Assembly: GCF_028748105.1 (NCBI RefSeq)
Contig: NZ_CP118168.1
Coordinates: forward strand, 1,054,001-1,118,000
Direction of reading: 5' to 3'
From: Entomospira nematocerorum
Lineage (GTDB): Bacteria; Spirochaetota; Spirochaetia; WRBN01
Length of the DNA stretch: 64,000 nt
Shown here: piece by piece, positions 1-8,783 of the stretch
Layout of the letters: each line of letters opens with the position of its first letter
How positions within the stretch are numbered: the first letter of the stretch is position 1
The notes under the pieces: model-generated
Database searches by the model: none
Told to the model about the DNA's origin: nothing
Seen by the model: only the letters and a program-made list of their open reading frames with translations
Made by a program: the position numbers and the translations under genes

Positions 1-191
1 ATATGTAGATCAAGCAAGGGAATGCGCGAGTTATGTATATTGAGTAGCGTTAATCCCTTTGGTCCTTCTTGGTTCCAATAATCTGTTAATTCTGGAAAGT
101 CTGCTTTATTGATGATCTTTCTTTCGGCGGATAACCGACGTGCTTTACCACCGCTGAGAACGAGAACCTCGAATGGGTTTGAATTAGTCAT
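1..191 (-). CDS. Partial nucleotidyltransferase-like protein (N-terminus only)
   Basis: Translating the minus strand from the ATG at 191 gives an open frame that runs off the left edge of the window (63 codons seen). The first residues contain VLVLSGGKARRLS, which resembles the L-x-G-G-x-x-x-R-L nucleotide-binding loop of sugar-phosphate or molybdopterin-type nucleotidyltransferases. That loop binds the phosphates of the incoming NTP. The fragment is too short to tell which substrate is used. It is divergent from the bactofilin gene, so the A+T-rich stretch 192-313 probably carries both promoters. The reading frame is secure; the family call is moderate because only the first motif is visible. 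Confidence 0.55.
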   Translation of the reverse strand, partial: MTNSNPFEVLVLSGGKARRLSAERKIINKADFPELTDYWNQEGPKGLTLLNIHNSRIPLLDLH

Positions 192-313
192 AAACAAACT
201 ATCCCTGCTTTTTTTATCTATAAGTCCTAAAAGACTCTTTATTTTACTTGAAATAGTCAAAAAAATCTATATAATAAGAGATAGAAAGTGTAAAAAAGTA
301 AAGGAGGTTTTTC

Positions 314-670
314 ATGCCTGAAATTCATGCGAAAAAAATTGATGAAAGTAGTGTGGAGAGTGTTTTTCAAGAAGATTTTATCTTAGAAGGTAATGTAAAA
401 GTCAGTAATGGCTTAGCGATCAAGGGTCGAGTTGTAGGCGATGTAAAAGTTGATGCCAATATCTTTATTGATAAGCATGCCAGTGTCATTGGTAATGTTG
501 AAAGTTCAGAATCTCTTTATTTGTTGGGCGAGTTAAGAGGGGATGTGCGGACAAAAAGCCGAGTTGAAGTCATCGGGAAGGGTAAGTTGGATGGTGATGT
601 TACAACAGGTCGCATGGTGATTGAAAATGGTTCTACCTTCAATGGAATATGTAAAATGGGGGATCAATAG
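314..670 (+). CDS. Bactofilin
   Basis: This 118-residue protein has the hallmark of bactofilins (DUF583): a short polar N-terminus, then from about residue 25 a run of short repeats such as GLAIKGRVVGDVKVDANIFI with regularly spaced glycine and valine/isoleucine, expected to fold as a right-handed beta helix. Bactofilins polymerise without nucleotide into cytoskeletal filaments that scaffold cell-wall enzymes and set cell shape or curvature. In spirochaetes they are linked to helical form. The length is typical. A strong AAAGGAGG lies 8 bases before the ATG. The TPR gene downstream begins 1 base after the stop if the GTG start is used, so the two are probably co-transcribed. Confidence 0.9.
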   Translation: MPEIHAKKIDESSVESVFQEDFILEGNVKVSNGLAIKGRVVGDVKVDANIFIDKHASVIGNVESSESLYLLGELRGDVRTKSRVEVIGKGKLDGDVTTGRMVIENGSTFNGICKMGDQ

Positions 671-671
671 G

Positions 672-1364
672 GTGATCAATGGATATCGTATTGTTCTTAT
701 CTTATTGATTTTATTATCGCAGCTGCATATTATTGTTGCCCAAACACAACAGGATCGGGCAATAAGGCAGGCATCTATTGCTCTGAAGGAGCGTCGATAT
801 GAAGATGCTATTAGACTTATAGATGAGTCACAGATCATCGCAGAGAAGTTGAAATATCCTACGGTATACTTTGAGGGTATGATAACTAAAATACGTGCGC
901 TGGTTGAGTTGGGTCGCTATGAGGAAGCCTTGTCTTCTGCGGTAGAGATTGAGACTGGGGCAAAAAAAGATAGTCGCTTAATGCAATTACTTGGGGAAAT
1001 CTACTTTTATATGGGCGAGGGGATTAGGGCATTGCCGTATTTTGCAGATTATATCGCCTATAATCCAACCGGAGATGCCGTTGGAAGAACTTACTATCAA
1101 ATGGCAGAAGTTTATTTATTACAAGGCAGATATTATCAGGCAGAAATTGCACTAACAACGGCTGTATATCATAATCCATCGGCTGATCGATGGTGGTTTC
1201 GACTAGGCTATACACGTGAGCAAGTGAGTACCCTTGTCTCAGGAAGTGAGCGAATTTTTATGCTGAACAGTGCTAAAACTGCATACGAGCGTGCGGTTCA
1301 AATTAATCCTAGTAATAATGAAGCGAAAGAGAAAATTGCCGTATTAAAGCGTAGTTTGCGCTAA
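672..1364 (+). CDS. Secreted TPR-repeat protein
   Basis: From the GTG at 672 the protein has a hydrophobic N-terminal segment (GYRIVLILLILLSQLHIIVAQ) that reads as a signal peptide or anchor. About 200 residues of helical pairs with TPR spacing follow (for example ALKERRYEDAIRLIDES and AERAVQINPSNNEAKEKIA-like segments). TPRs mediate protein-protein contact, so this is probably an envelope or periplasmic adaptor. The frame is open further upstream, inside the bactofilin gene, but GTG 672 is preceded by GGGGG at a good distance and puts the signal peptide at the N-terminus. It converges on the next gene with a 4-base overlap. No specific partner can be named. Confidence 0.75.
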   Translation: MINGYRIVLILLILLSQLHIIVAQTQQDRAIRQASIALKERRYEDAIRLIDESQIIAEKLKYPTVYFEGMITKIRALVELGRYEEALSSAVEIETGAKKDSRLMQLLGEIYFYMGEGIRALPYFADYIAYNPTGDAVGRTYYQMAEVYLLQGRYYQAEIALTTAVYHNPSADRWWFRLGYTREQVSTLVSGSERIFMLNSAKTAYERAVQINPSNNEAKEKIAVLKRSLR

Positions 1365-2266
1365 TTTTTTATATTATTAGATTGATAACTTTGCCATCCA
1401 TCTACAACAAGCTCTGCATCACTCTTAAATCGAAATCTATTTTGCATAACCCATTGGCGAATTTCCTTGAAGGTAGCAATCCAATTTTCTTCTCCCCATA
1501 ACCAGAAGAGTTGTGTGCGAGGAAGATAAGCACCTTTTTTACTCATGCGAACGCTTAAGGTCTTGAGAGCAAATCTTGATGTTGAATCATTGATACTTTC
1601 ATCATCAACAGGAAGAGAGTCAGCATAACTCACGCTAAGTGATGGATTGAGGACGATTTTCTCACCCCACATTGCTGCACGCAATCCAAATTCAACTTTT
1701 TGCCAGTATTCTGTTGTGATTGATGTATCATATCCTCCTAAATTCAAGAAACGGGGACGGTTATAAACTCCACAAAAATCTAAAGGCATAAATGTTTTAG
1801 GCTCTTCGACATTTTGTCCGCTGGTGCGTATAACACGAAATATGTCATTAGGTGGAAATACAGGCATAGATAGAGAAGGAATTTCTACCCCATGTGCATT
1901 ATAAAGCTGTGGTGTTGCACAAAGATCTTGTCGTTCTTCTAGTCGTAAAAATAAATGGTGTGAAACATCTTCAGCATTGAAGATCATATCATTCCATAAG
2001 ATAAAGACAAAGGGTGTCTTTGCTTCCTCCATAACAATATTTACAAGTTCTCCGGCTTGTAACGATTCTCGTATCCATATTTCACGAAGGGGTGTATCAA
2101 TGTGATGATGAGGGCGCGCATTCACAATGAGGATCTCCTCTGGATTGAATCGACTGACCGCTTCGATTAACTCCGTAAAAAATGGATTAGTACCTCTGGG
2201 AAGAATAGCGATAGAGAAGGGACTGCTTTGTTCAAGAGGAGCACTCGTACTTACTATTGTATAAAT
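1361..2266 (-). CDS. Glycosyltransferase-like protein, partner of the radical SAM gene
   Basis: The body of this roughly 300-residue protein reads like a GT-A fold glycosyltransferase. It has an early IAILPRG..PFF..LIEAV strand-helix, EEILIVNARP, a middle segment FVFILWNDMIFNAEDV that could hold an acidic metal-binding motif, and LGGYDTSITTEYWQKVEFGLRAAMWG typical of family-2 enzymes. It follows the spiro-SPASM gene directly. The frame is open back to a GTG at 2305 inside that gene, but that GTG has no ribosome-binding site. A perfect AGGAGG at 2278-2273, overlapping the upstream stop, sits 6 bases before an in-frame ATT at 2266. The start is therefore uncertain. The function is inferred from fold-like motifs only. 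Confidence 0.6.
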   Translation of the reverse strand: MYTIVSTSAPLEQSSPFSIAILPRGTNPFFTELIEAVSRFNPEEILIVNARPHHHIDTPLREIWIRESLQAGELVNIVMEEAKTPFVFILWNDMIFNAEDVSHHLFLRLEERQDLCATPQLYNAHGVEIPSLSMPVFPPNDIFRVIRTSGQNVEEPKTFMPLDFCGVYNRPRFLNLGGYDTSITTEYWQKVEFGLRAAMWGEKIVLNPSLSVSYADSLPVDDESINDSTSRFALKTLSVRMSKKGAYLPRTQLFWLWGEENWIATFKEIRQWVMQNRFRFKSDAELVVDGWQSYQSNNIKN

Positions 2267-2276
2267 AAGTGACCTC

Positions 2277-3749
2277 CTAGAATGTATAGATGTAGTACTC
2301 TTCACAGTTTTGACAGATAGGAGGGTAGATGTGATTGGCGTGTTGTAGGAATATCTCTTGTATGTTGTGCCAGATTTCCTCTAATGTATTGTGGTAGATA
2401 TTTCCTAAGATATGTTGTGCATATATATCAACACGACATAAATGAATCGTGCCATCTGGGTAGATACTGATTTCACGTTTTAATGCCCAGCAAGGATGAC
2501 GATGAATGGGACTGAGATCTATCTGTAAGTTTTTATCAAGAGTACCAGCATAGTCATGATATTTTTGAATAATCAGTTGTGGGTGCCGTTTTTTCATTGT
2601 TTGATAAAAAAGTTGTAGTCCATCTTCTAGCTCATTAATTCGCATACGCTGAATCCAAATGGAATTTTTGAGGGATTCAATTTGTAGAATTTTATCAATG
2701 AATTGTTGTACTTCAGAAAATTGATCTCCACGAACTTGCTTATATTCATGAGAATTGTGTCCATCAAGACTCACAATAAGAGAGAATCTGGTAGGATCAA
2801 GTTCTGTCAAAGTCGTAAGACTTTCCTCTTTCCATCCAATGCCACTAGTTTCTATGTGCAGCTTGAGAGATGGATGCGCGAGAACACTCTTCATTATGTG
2901 TGGAAATTCTGGATGAAGCGATGGCTCTCCCAATAGACTTAGTCCAATAATTGCTTCTCCAGAAAAGGCTACAATTTTATCTAAAAGTAAGGTAAAAGAG
3001 GATACATCAATCATATAATGATTGTTAAATGTTTTCATAGTAGGATATGGGCAATATAGGCATTTTTGTGGACAGTCAGATGAAATTTGAAAATTATAAT
3101 ACGCTGGGAGTCCCATAGAGAGGGTTACTAACTGAGATGATTGCTCCATGAGAGCTTCAGTTGTGGTCAGGCCATTGTCATAAAATTTATGGCAAATCGT
3201 ATTATTACTTTTATTGTTTCGTCGTAGATCTATGCGCAGTAAACGTAGGTCTTTGGGGCTTAAGGTTGTCTCTATATCAAAATCATTTAGATTAGGTCGC
3301 ATAATTTCAAAGAAAAAATTGCTCGAAGCATCTTGATGTGGTATTAGAGATGACATAGCTAATGGAAGGAGTAATGGTAGGATCCGGGAATCTATAATAG
3401 GAAATGACCATCCTTTTGGATATCCTTCTGCAAAGTGATATTGCACATGATACTTTTTGGATGTTTCTATCATTTCTTGTAATAAATGAGAGTCACATAG
3501 TGGCGCCTGTGCATCTGCATAGATAATCCAACAAGGTTCTGTAATCATCTGGTGTATTACAGAGATAATCTCATGAAGAGACGATTCTTGTGGTATTAAC
3601 AGATCAGCATCACTATAGCCTAGAGTATAAATACTATCGACAAATGATAGTTTTTCACGTACAGCCTCTAGCGTATTACTATATTTATACCATGGAGACT
3701 GTGCATAAGAAGAAAATTCCCGTTTATCAATAATCGCAATAGTAGTCAT
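2277..3749 (-). CDS. Radical SAM protein with SPASM domain (spiro-SPASM type)
   Basis: The 490-residue protein has an N-terminal half that looks like a nucleotidyltransferase-type alpha/beta domain (IIYADAQAPLCD). A radical SAM core then begins with C-x3-C-x2-C (CPQKCLYCPYP, near residue 225), which binds the 4Fe-4S cluster and S-adenosylmethionine. The C-terminus has the further cysteines of a SPASM domain (HPCWALK...IHLCRVD...ICQNCEEYY) for auxiliary clusters. This architecture matches the spirochaete-restricted spiro-SPASM family, whose substrate is not established. The following gene overlaps its stop-codon region through a ribosome-binding site, so the two are co-translated and may act on the same sugar or peptide substrate. 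Confidence in the radical SAM/SPASM call is high. Confidence 0.88.
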   Translation of the reverse strand: MTTIAIIDKREFSSYAQSPWYKYSNTLEAVREKLSFVDSIYTLGYSDADLLIPQESSLHEIISVIHQMITEPCWIIYADAQAPLCDSHLLQEMIETSKKYHVQYHFAEGYPKGWSFPIIDSRILPLLLPLAMSSLIPHQDASSNFFFEIMRPNLNDFDIETTLSPKDLRLLRIDLRRNNKSNNTICHKFYDNGLTTTEALMEQSSQLVTLSMGLPAYYNFQISSDCPQKCLYCPYPTMKTFNNHYMIDVSSFTLLLDKIVAFSGEAIIGLSLLGEPSLHPEFPHIMKSVLAHPSLKLHIETSGIGWKEESLTTLTELDPTRFSLIVSLDGHNSHEYKQVRGDQFSEVQQFIDKILQIESLKNSIWIQRMRINELEDGLQLFYQTMKKRHPQLIIQKYHDYAGTLDKNLQIDLSPIHRHPCWALKREISIYPDGTIHLCRVDIYAQHILGNIYHNTLEEIWHNIQEIFLQHANHIYPPICQNCEEYYIYTF

Positions 3750-3812
3750 TTACTGTTTAATATCGGAAAAAAGGCGATGAAGCATGAGTGTCTTTCAGAA
3801 GAAGTCTCTTTT

Positions 3813-4991
3813 TTATATTTTATTCACTACTTTATATAATCCAAGAATTGTTCCTAAAAATCCTCCGAGATTTACGAGCATAAAGACCAGAAGAATTTGT
3901 AAAACACGATTTTTATAAAACTTAAATTTGTTAAAGTCTTCATGAATATCCTCAAAATCTCCCGCACGAGGCTTACGGATTGTCGCTTGAGTTATACCAG
4001 CTAGTAATCCAGCACTGAGAACAGGAATAAAGGATGTGAAAGGTGCTACAAGTCCAGCAACAAGTATGGTTAGTGGATGAGCAAGAGCGATAATTGCACC
4101 AATGACGGCAGGGATAGTATTCGCTAGAATCCATGTGAAGGCAACATCGACTCGCTCCCCAGAGTTATCTTGCGTAATCAGTACATATGTTAGAATACCA
4201 ACGAGTACCAGAGATATCACGTATGGGGAGAATTTTGATGCCAGAGTTGGTTCTGGAATTACATCTAATGGAGTAATATCGACACTTTCACCGCTCTCCA
4301 TAGCATCGATCCACTTAAGGATCCCATTCATATGGCCTGCACCAACAACAGCTAGCCGACGTTTTCCCGGCATATGATAGATATTGTATGATAAATATGT
4401 ATCACGTTCATCTATAAGGACACTCTTAACAGATGGAAACTCCTTTGCTAGTTCTGACATCATCTGTGATAGTAAATCATTTTCCTTTAAATTTTCAATA
4501 TCTTGTTCTGTAACTTTATCTTCTTTTACTCCGACAAACAGAGATGCTAATAGTTTCATTTTTTGCCAAAAAGAGCTCATACGCCACACACGACGCAAGG
4601 TGATACTTACCTTACGATCTGCTAGTGTTGGGGTAATATCTAGCTCTTTAGCTACGATGACAGCTTCTTTCATATCACTACCAGGATCTACACCGTTATC
4701 TTTACCAATTCTTTTTTGGAATGCTGAAAGTGCAAGGTTACTCAATAGTAAAAATCCTTGCTTACGTTTTAAAATGGTATTAATATCTAATTCTCGCCAT
4801 TTTTTTGTATCCATCATATTCGTTAAGCGATCACTATCAATTTCAATAGCAATAGCATCAACATTATGTTGCATTGCCGTTTCTCGGACATCCTTAACAC
4901 TTTGCGAGGAAACGTGAGCCGTACCTAATAAATATATCGTATCACCATTTTTTAGTGGAATAATTTTGAGTAGTTGCTGAGATTCTTGCAT
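3813..4991 (-). CDS. TraB family membrane protein
   Basis: The N-terminal 240 residues are a TraB/GumN-type domain. It opens with IYLLGTAHVSSQSV, includes DAIAIEIDSDRL, and near residue 215 has the second conserved stretch VVGAGHMNGI. The two GTAH and GAGH motifs are thought to form the active or metal site. The C-terminal 140 residues carry about four transmembrane helices from residue 255 on. Family members range from enterococcal pheromone-shutdown TraB to mitochondrial proteins; the biochemical reaction is not settled. The length (392) is normal for the bacterial form. It is transcribed alone between the radical SAM gene and the Nmad2 gene. A weak AAGGA precedes the ATG. Confidence 0.85.
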   Translation of the reverse strand: MQESQQLLKIIPLKNGDTIYLLGTAHVSSQSVKDVRETAMQHNVDAIAIEIDSDRLTNMMDTKKWRELDINTILKRKQGFLLLSNLALSAFQKRIGKDNGVDPGSDMKEAVIVAKELDITPTLADRKVSITLRRVWRMSSFWQKMKLLASLFVGVKEDKVTEQDIENLKENDLLSQMMSELAKEFPSVKSVLIDERDTYLSYNIYHMPGKRRLAVVGAGHMNGILKWIDAMESGESVDITPLDVIPEPTLASKFSPYVISLVLVGILTYVLITQDNSGERVDVAFTWILANTIPAVIGAIIALAHPLTILVAGLVAPFTSFIPVLSAGLLAGITQATIRKPRAGDFEDIHEDFNKFKFYKNRVLQILLVFMLVNLGGFLGTILGLYKVVNKI

Positions 4992-5010
4992 GAGAGAATA
5001 GTTCCTTAAA

Positions 5011-5682
5011 TTAATAAGATTGCTGCCATGATGTATCTTCTATCGGCCATATAGAAGGACGACCAAGCACTTGACCTGAAGGATACCCATTATTTTGATT
5101 TGTCTGTATGTAGTCATATAGGGTTGCTTTTGTATCATTTGAAAATGTAGACTTAAAGCCTTGTCCTACTTTAAGCTCTATGAGATTTGACGGTAGAGGT
5201 AAGGAGTTGCTACCATAATAGAGGAAGTGTTTTGAGATAAGAACACTAGGAATACTCAAATCTCTTTGTTGCATGGCATCATCGTTACTATGAACGCTAG
5301 GAATACTTTCATAGATACCACTTTTTTCATCGAAATAATAGGCATTATCTCCAACATGGTGTATGTGTGCATAAGAAGAATCCATATTTGGTCTTTTACT
5401 TGGATATGCTATAAAGTAATCATGATGAGATAGAATTTCTGTAATTTGAGCGATGAATATGATGTGATTGGAGCCATCTTTTTGTTTACGGCTAAGTCCA
5501 ACCAGCCAAATACCGAGAGCAGTGATGTCAGAGGTATTTTTATTTGATGCAAATGTAGCAATGGCCTTTCTCAAGGGTGGTTTACACCAAGGAAGAGTCA
5601 AAACTCCCCAAAATGGATTTGGGGAGTAACCATTGTCTTCTGCAACAATATAACTATAAATCTGGTTAACGGGAGAAGCCAA
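5011..5682 (-). CDS. Nmad2-like protein (nucleotide-modification-associated domain 2)
   Basis: The first 45 residues (IYSYIVAEDNGYSPNPFWG, then LTLPWCKPPLRK) match what I recall of the Nmad2 signature, in which a Tyr-rich strand is followed by G-x-x-PNPF-x-G and a CKP motif. Later parts fit as well: GIWLVGLSRK, an ITEIL..HDYF strand, and VLISKHFLYYG. Such domains are predicted from gene neighbourhoods to sense or process modified nucleotides; no reaction is proven. The TTG start immediately follows the stop of the upstream lipoprotein gene, with AAAGGA in front, so translation is coupled. The coupling to a nucleoside-type binding lipoprotein is suggestive. Function is inferred, not shown. Confidence 0.7.
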   Translation of the reverse strand: MASPVNQIYSYIVAEDNGYSPNPFWGVLTLPWCKPPLRKAIATFASNKNTSDITALGIWLVGLSRKQKDGSNHIIFIAQITEILSHHDYFIAYPSKRPNMDSSYAHIHHVGDNAYYFDEKSGIYESIPSVHSNDDAMQQRDLSIPSVLISKHFLYYGSNSLPLPSNLIELKVGQGFKSTFSNDTKATLYDYIQTNQNNGYPSGQVLGRPSIWPIEDTSWQQSY

Positions 5683-6813
5683 TTAGTCGTCCTTTGCTGC
5701 TGTAGTGTAATTTCCTAATAAACCTGCAGACTCTACTTTAGCAAGAGTTGCATATACAGGGATGTCGCCTGCAATAATGCTTTCTTCAATGAGATGCATT
5801 TGTTCTAAAATATCTTCTGAAATAGCACCAGCGTTTGTTCTACTAAAGCCTACACCTCCATTACTGAGATCATATCGATATTGACCCATAGCGAAGTGAC
5901 CACTTTCTAACTCAACAAGAGTTTGGTAAACGGCATTATCAGCATTCTTCATGGCGGATGTCAAAACAACGCTTTGACCATCTGATACTAATCCTTCTTG
6001 ATACTGATCAGAATCCACACCAATAGCCCATACGGTGCGTTTATTATATGCCTCTTTCACTTGTGCAATGGTACCATTACCAGTAGGACCTGCAGCACTA
6101 AAAATAGCATAAAGCTCTGGATATTGATTAAGCCACTTTTGTGTTACGGTTTTAGCCTTTGCGGGATTAGCCCAGTCATCAGCATAATAGCTAACAATAC
6201 GTGCATTTTCACCTAAGATATGTTTAATTCCTTGGAGATAGCCCATTTCAAATCGGGTGATAACACCACCAGGCATACCTCCTATAAATCCAAAAACGGG
6301 ATTTTCAATACCATCTTCCTGTGATTTAAGCGCAGCTAGGGCTCCTACAAGGAAAGCTGACTGTTCATCAGCGAAGTAAGCAGATTTTACATTCGTTAAC
6401 TGATGAAATTCTGGTCCATCAATTAGCATATAGTACTGTTCTGGATGCTGTCGAGCCACCTTTTCAAGTGGATGGATAAAGTTAAACCCGGCTGCGATAA
6501 TCAACGTGGGTTCTTTATCTGTAGCTAACAATAGATTTTCTTCCATCTGGGCGAGAGTGGGGGTTGTTATGTAGGAAAAATCTTTTCCTTGCGAAGCACT
6601 CTTTCCTTCATAAAACTGATTAATACCTCGCCATGTCGATGCGTTAAAGGAGTTATCATCCACTCCTCCAGCTTCCGTAATATGGATAACGGATGGATTT
6701 TTGTGACTTGCTGTAGAGCTATGAACATCACCACTCTCTTTCTTGCAACCAATTAGCAGTAAACCACCTATCATGATCATCATGATTTTTTTTACATGTA
6801 CATGTCTTATCAT
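5683..6813 (-). CDS. BMP family (PnrA/TmpC-like) nucleoside-binding lipoprotein
   Basis: A lipoprotein signal (MIGGLLLIGCKK) is followed by a type I periplasmic-binding fold of the BMP family. Family landmarks include ITEAGGVDDNSFNASTWRGI near the N-terminus, ITTPTLAQMEENL, IIAAGFNF, and the central IGGMPGGVITRFEMGYLQGI. In Treponema pallidum the relative TmpC/PnrA binds purine nucleosides for an ABC importer. The tryptophan and Asp pair in DDNSFN..W fit ligand-stacking positions of that family. No ATPase or permease of such an importer is next to it, so the transporter must lie elsewhere. The Nmad2 gene follows with zero spacing. AAGGGG precedes the ATG at a usable distance. Confidence 0.88.
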   Translation of the reverse strand: MIRHVHVKKIMMIMIGGLLLIGCKKESGDVHSSTASHKNPSVIHITEAGGVDDNSFNASTWRGINQFYEGKSASQGKDFSYITTPTLAQMEENLLLATDKEPTLIIAAGFNFIHPLEKVARQHPEQYYMLIDGPEFHQLTNVKSAYFADEQSAFLVGALAALKSQEDGIENPVFGFIGGMPGGVITRFEMGYLQGIKHILGENARIVSYYADDWANPAKAKTVTQKWLNQYPELYAIFSAAGPTGNGTIAQVKEAYNKRTVWAIGVDSDQYQEGLVSDGQSVVLTSAMKNADNAVYQTLVELESGHFAMGQYRYDLSNGGVGFSRTNAGAISEDILEQMHLIEESIIAGDIPVYATLAKVESAGLLGNYTTAAKDD

Positions 6814-6856
6814 TTGGTACCCCTTATTTATGTTATCTAAATTAGGTCATACAAAA

Positions 6857-6875
6857 GGTGCACATTGTGTGCACC
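6857..6875 (-). terminator. Rho-independent terminator of flgG
   Basis: An 8-bp perfect stem (GGTGCACA / TGTGCACC) with a 3-base loop lies just downstream of the flgG stop. On the minus strand it is followed by TTTT. It therefore ends the flgG transcript before the lipoprotein gene. Confidence 0.7.
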
Positions 6876-6884
6876 ATGAATCAG

Positions 6885-7679
6885 CTAACGTTTCAGTTGT
6901 GTTGCTGTGCCAAGCATATTATCACTGGTTTGAATTGTCTTGGAATTGAATTCATACGCACGTTGTGCGACGATAAGACTGACCATTTCTTCGATGCTAC
7001 TAACTGCCGACATCTCTAAAAAACGATGTTGAATGCGTCCCATTCCATTGAAGCTAGGTTGCCCTGCGATAACTTCTCCGGATGCAGGCGTTTCCTTAAA
7101 GAGATTTTCGCCTAACGATGAAAGTCCTGCTGGATTGACAAATCGGAAGAGCTCCATTTGACCAACAATAACAGGATCTGGAATGTTAGGAAGACGAACA
7201 CTCACTTCTCCATTTGTTCCAATAGCCAGACTTTCCAGGATAAATCCTTCAGGCATAATAACTTCTGGAACAACACGATATCCTTGGTTTGTTACTAGTT
7301 GTCCATTTGCGTCTATTTTGAGGCTACCATCTCGAGTATACGCATAGGTACCATCTTGGAGCATAACACGCAGAAGACCCTCACCATCGATAGCAAGATC
7401 ACTAGGATTATTCGTTGCTTTGAGGCTACCTTGCTGGAACATACGTTGTGTTGTTGATACTTTAACGCCATGGCCAACTTGTGTCGCTAGAGGACGAACA
7501 GTTTCGTCTGTAGCAGGGCTACCTGCAAGTCGTTGTGTTTGGTAGAGCAAATCTTCAAATTCAGCTCGCATTGGTTTATACCCGTTCGTGTTAACATTTG
7601 CCAAGTTATTAGCAATTGTATCAATGTTATATTGTTGGCCATTCATACCACTGGCACCGGTCCAAAGCGAACGCATCAT
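6885..7679 (-). CDS. flgG: Flagellar basal-body distal rod protein FlgG
   Basis: The 264-residue protein starts MMRSLWTGASGMNGQQYNID and continues IANNLANVNTNGYK, the N-terminal signature of rod and hook proteins. It ends with SSIEEMVSLIVAQRAYEFNSKTIQTSDNML, the matching C-terminal helix. Both ends pack as coiled coils in the rod; the length and the LTRDGSL-like middle match FlgG rather than FlgF or FlgE. It would form the distal rod of the periplasmic flagellum. It stands alone here, without flgF or flgA beside it. AAAGGAG lies about 12 bases before the first ATG; the second ATG, 3 bases on, is equally possible. A terminator hairpin follows its stop. Confidence 0.95.
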   Translation of the reverse strand: MMRSLWTGASGMNGQQYNIDTIANNLANVNTNGYKPMRAEFEDLLYQTQRLAGSPATDETVRPLATQVGHGVKVSTTQRMFQQGSLKATNNPSDLAIDGEGLLRVMLQDGTYAYTRDGSLKIDANGQLVTNQGYRVVPEVIMPEGFILESLAIGTNGEVSVRLPNIPDPVIVGQMELFRFVNPAGLSSLGENLFKETPASGEVIAGQPSFNGMGRIQHRFLEMSAVSSIEEMVSLIVAQRAYEFNSKTIQTSDNMLGTATQLKR

Positions 7680-7797
7680 AGTGATTCTTAGCTCCTTTTA
7701 TGGAATAAAATTATCGCATATCAATAACTATCATCGGCTATTTTAGATAAAAAGTCAAGTATTTTTTCATAAACTACTATGAAGGGCTAGATTGCTT

Positions 7798-7826
7798 TTG
7801 ACAAACAATCGCCTTTTTGGTATCAT
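7798..7826 (+). promoter_or_regulatory. Sigma-70-type promoter directly abutting a start codon
   Basis: TTGACA (7798-7803), a 17-base spacer and TATCAT (7821-7826) form a near-consensus promoter. The ATG of the next gene is at 7833, 6 bases past the -10 box, where transcription would begin. No ribosome-binding site separates them, so the mRNA is predicted to be leaderless. Confidence 0.7.
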
Positions 7827-7832
7827 GTTTTT

Positions 7833-8783
7833 ATGTTTAAAAGATTTGTCTTATTGGGAATGATCTTTTCATCGCTCTCATCTCTCTCTGCTTGGTATGT
7901 TGTGGCTCAACTTCCACAGGAGATCGTTGTCTATACGCTTCAGGGGGAAGCGATTATACGTATTTATCCCTCACAATCTAAAATAGTTCGTACGGAGTAT
8001 AGCGAAGGAAATCCCATACGGGATACCGTTGAATATCGATCGTTGCCACCATTACCATGGTTTTATACCTCCAGTGGTACCTTTTATGCGTTTACACCAC
8101 AGGGGAAGTTACGCTTTTACTATACACTTGATAATTACGACGAGTATACTGTTGCATTCTCTTCTGATGATATTGAGCAGGTCATTGATGATCAGACCCT
8201 TTTAGTCCACTCACGGAGTAATGAGCTTTCTCTTTGGAAACGTGCATTCGCAGAAGAAGTACGGCAGAAGATATCCCTGATAGATTTAGATAGTTCTCGA
8301 TATATAAAAGTGACAGATATGATTGCAGTGTCACGTGAAAATCGATTAGATTACTATACAAATCCAGCATTAGGTTTAGTATCTAGCCAGTTAACATACT
8401 ATACAAGTATATACAAGCTATCTAGTGATAAACAGCAATCTCTCTACTCCTTTGATGGCGGAAATCTTTTCCATGATGCATATCATAATCGGATTTATTT
8501 TTTTCGGAATCAGCAGCTCTATATGTTGGATATCTCTCAGATGAAAGAACATGAAACACCTTTTAGTTTTAATAATATTTTTCGTACCGTGGCGGGGCGA
8601 TGGCAAATTCCGGAAATACTTATATTTCCTAGTGGCCAAGTGCTCATCTGGCAACGTATTGGTAATAATCGAGAGGGATTAGCCCAGTTAGCTCTCTACG
8701 ATGCTTATACTGGTGCGGAGGTTCAGGTTTGGCAATATATAGGTGATCAGGGCAGGCTTACACTGATTGAGGAGAGTGTATAG
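7833..8783 (+). CDS. Secreted protein of unknown function, propeller-like
   Basis: I do not recognise the family. The 316-residue protein has a signal peptide (MFKRFVLLGMIFSSLSSLSAWYVVAQ). After it come short repeating beta-rich units, such as PWFYTSSGTFYAFTPQGKLRFYYTL and GNLFHDAYHNRIYFFRNQQLYMLD, of the kind seen in beta-propellers. That suggests a periplasmic or surface protein. The stop overlaps the GTG of the next gene by one base (TAGTG), so the two are an operon and probably act together. The start is unusual: the only promoter seen puts the transcript start at or next to the ATG, with no ribosome-binding site. Confidence 0.6.
   Translation: MFKRFVLLGMIFSSLSSLSAWYVVAQLPQEIVVYTLQGEAIIRIYPSQSKIVRTEYSEGNPIRDTVEYRSLPPLPWFYTSSGTFYAFTPQGKLRFYYTLDNYDEYTVAFSSDDIEQVIDDQTLLVHSRSNELSLWKRAFAEEVRQKISLIDLDSSRYIKVTDMIAVSRENRLDYYTNPALGLVSSQLTYYTSIYKLSSDKQQSLYSFDGGNLFHDAYHNRIYFFRNQQLYMLDISQMKEHETPFSFNNIFRTVAGRWQIPEILIFPSGQVLIWQRIGNNREGLAQLALYDAYTGAEVQVWQYIGDQGRLTLIEESV

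Noticed and set aside
4384..4917. Long plus-strand open frame opposite the TraB gene
   Set aside because: It lies entirely antisense to a well-supported gene, has no ribosome-binding site and a low-complexity Ser/Ile composition.
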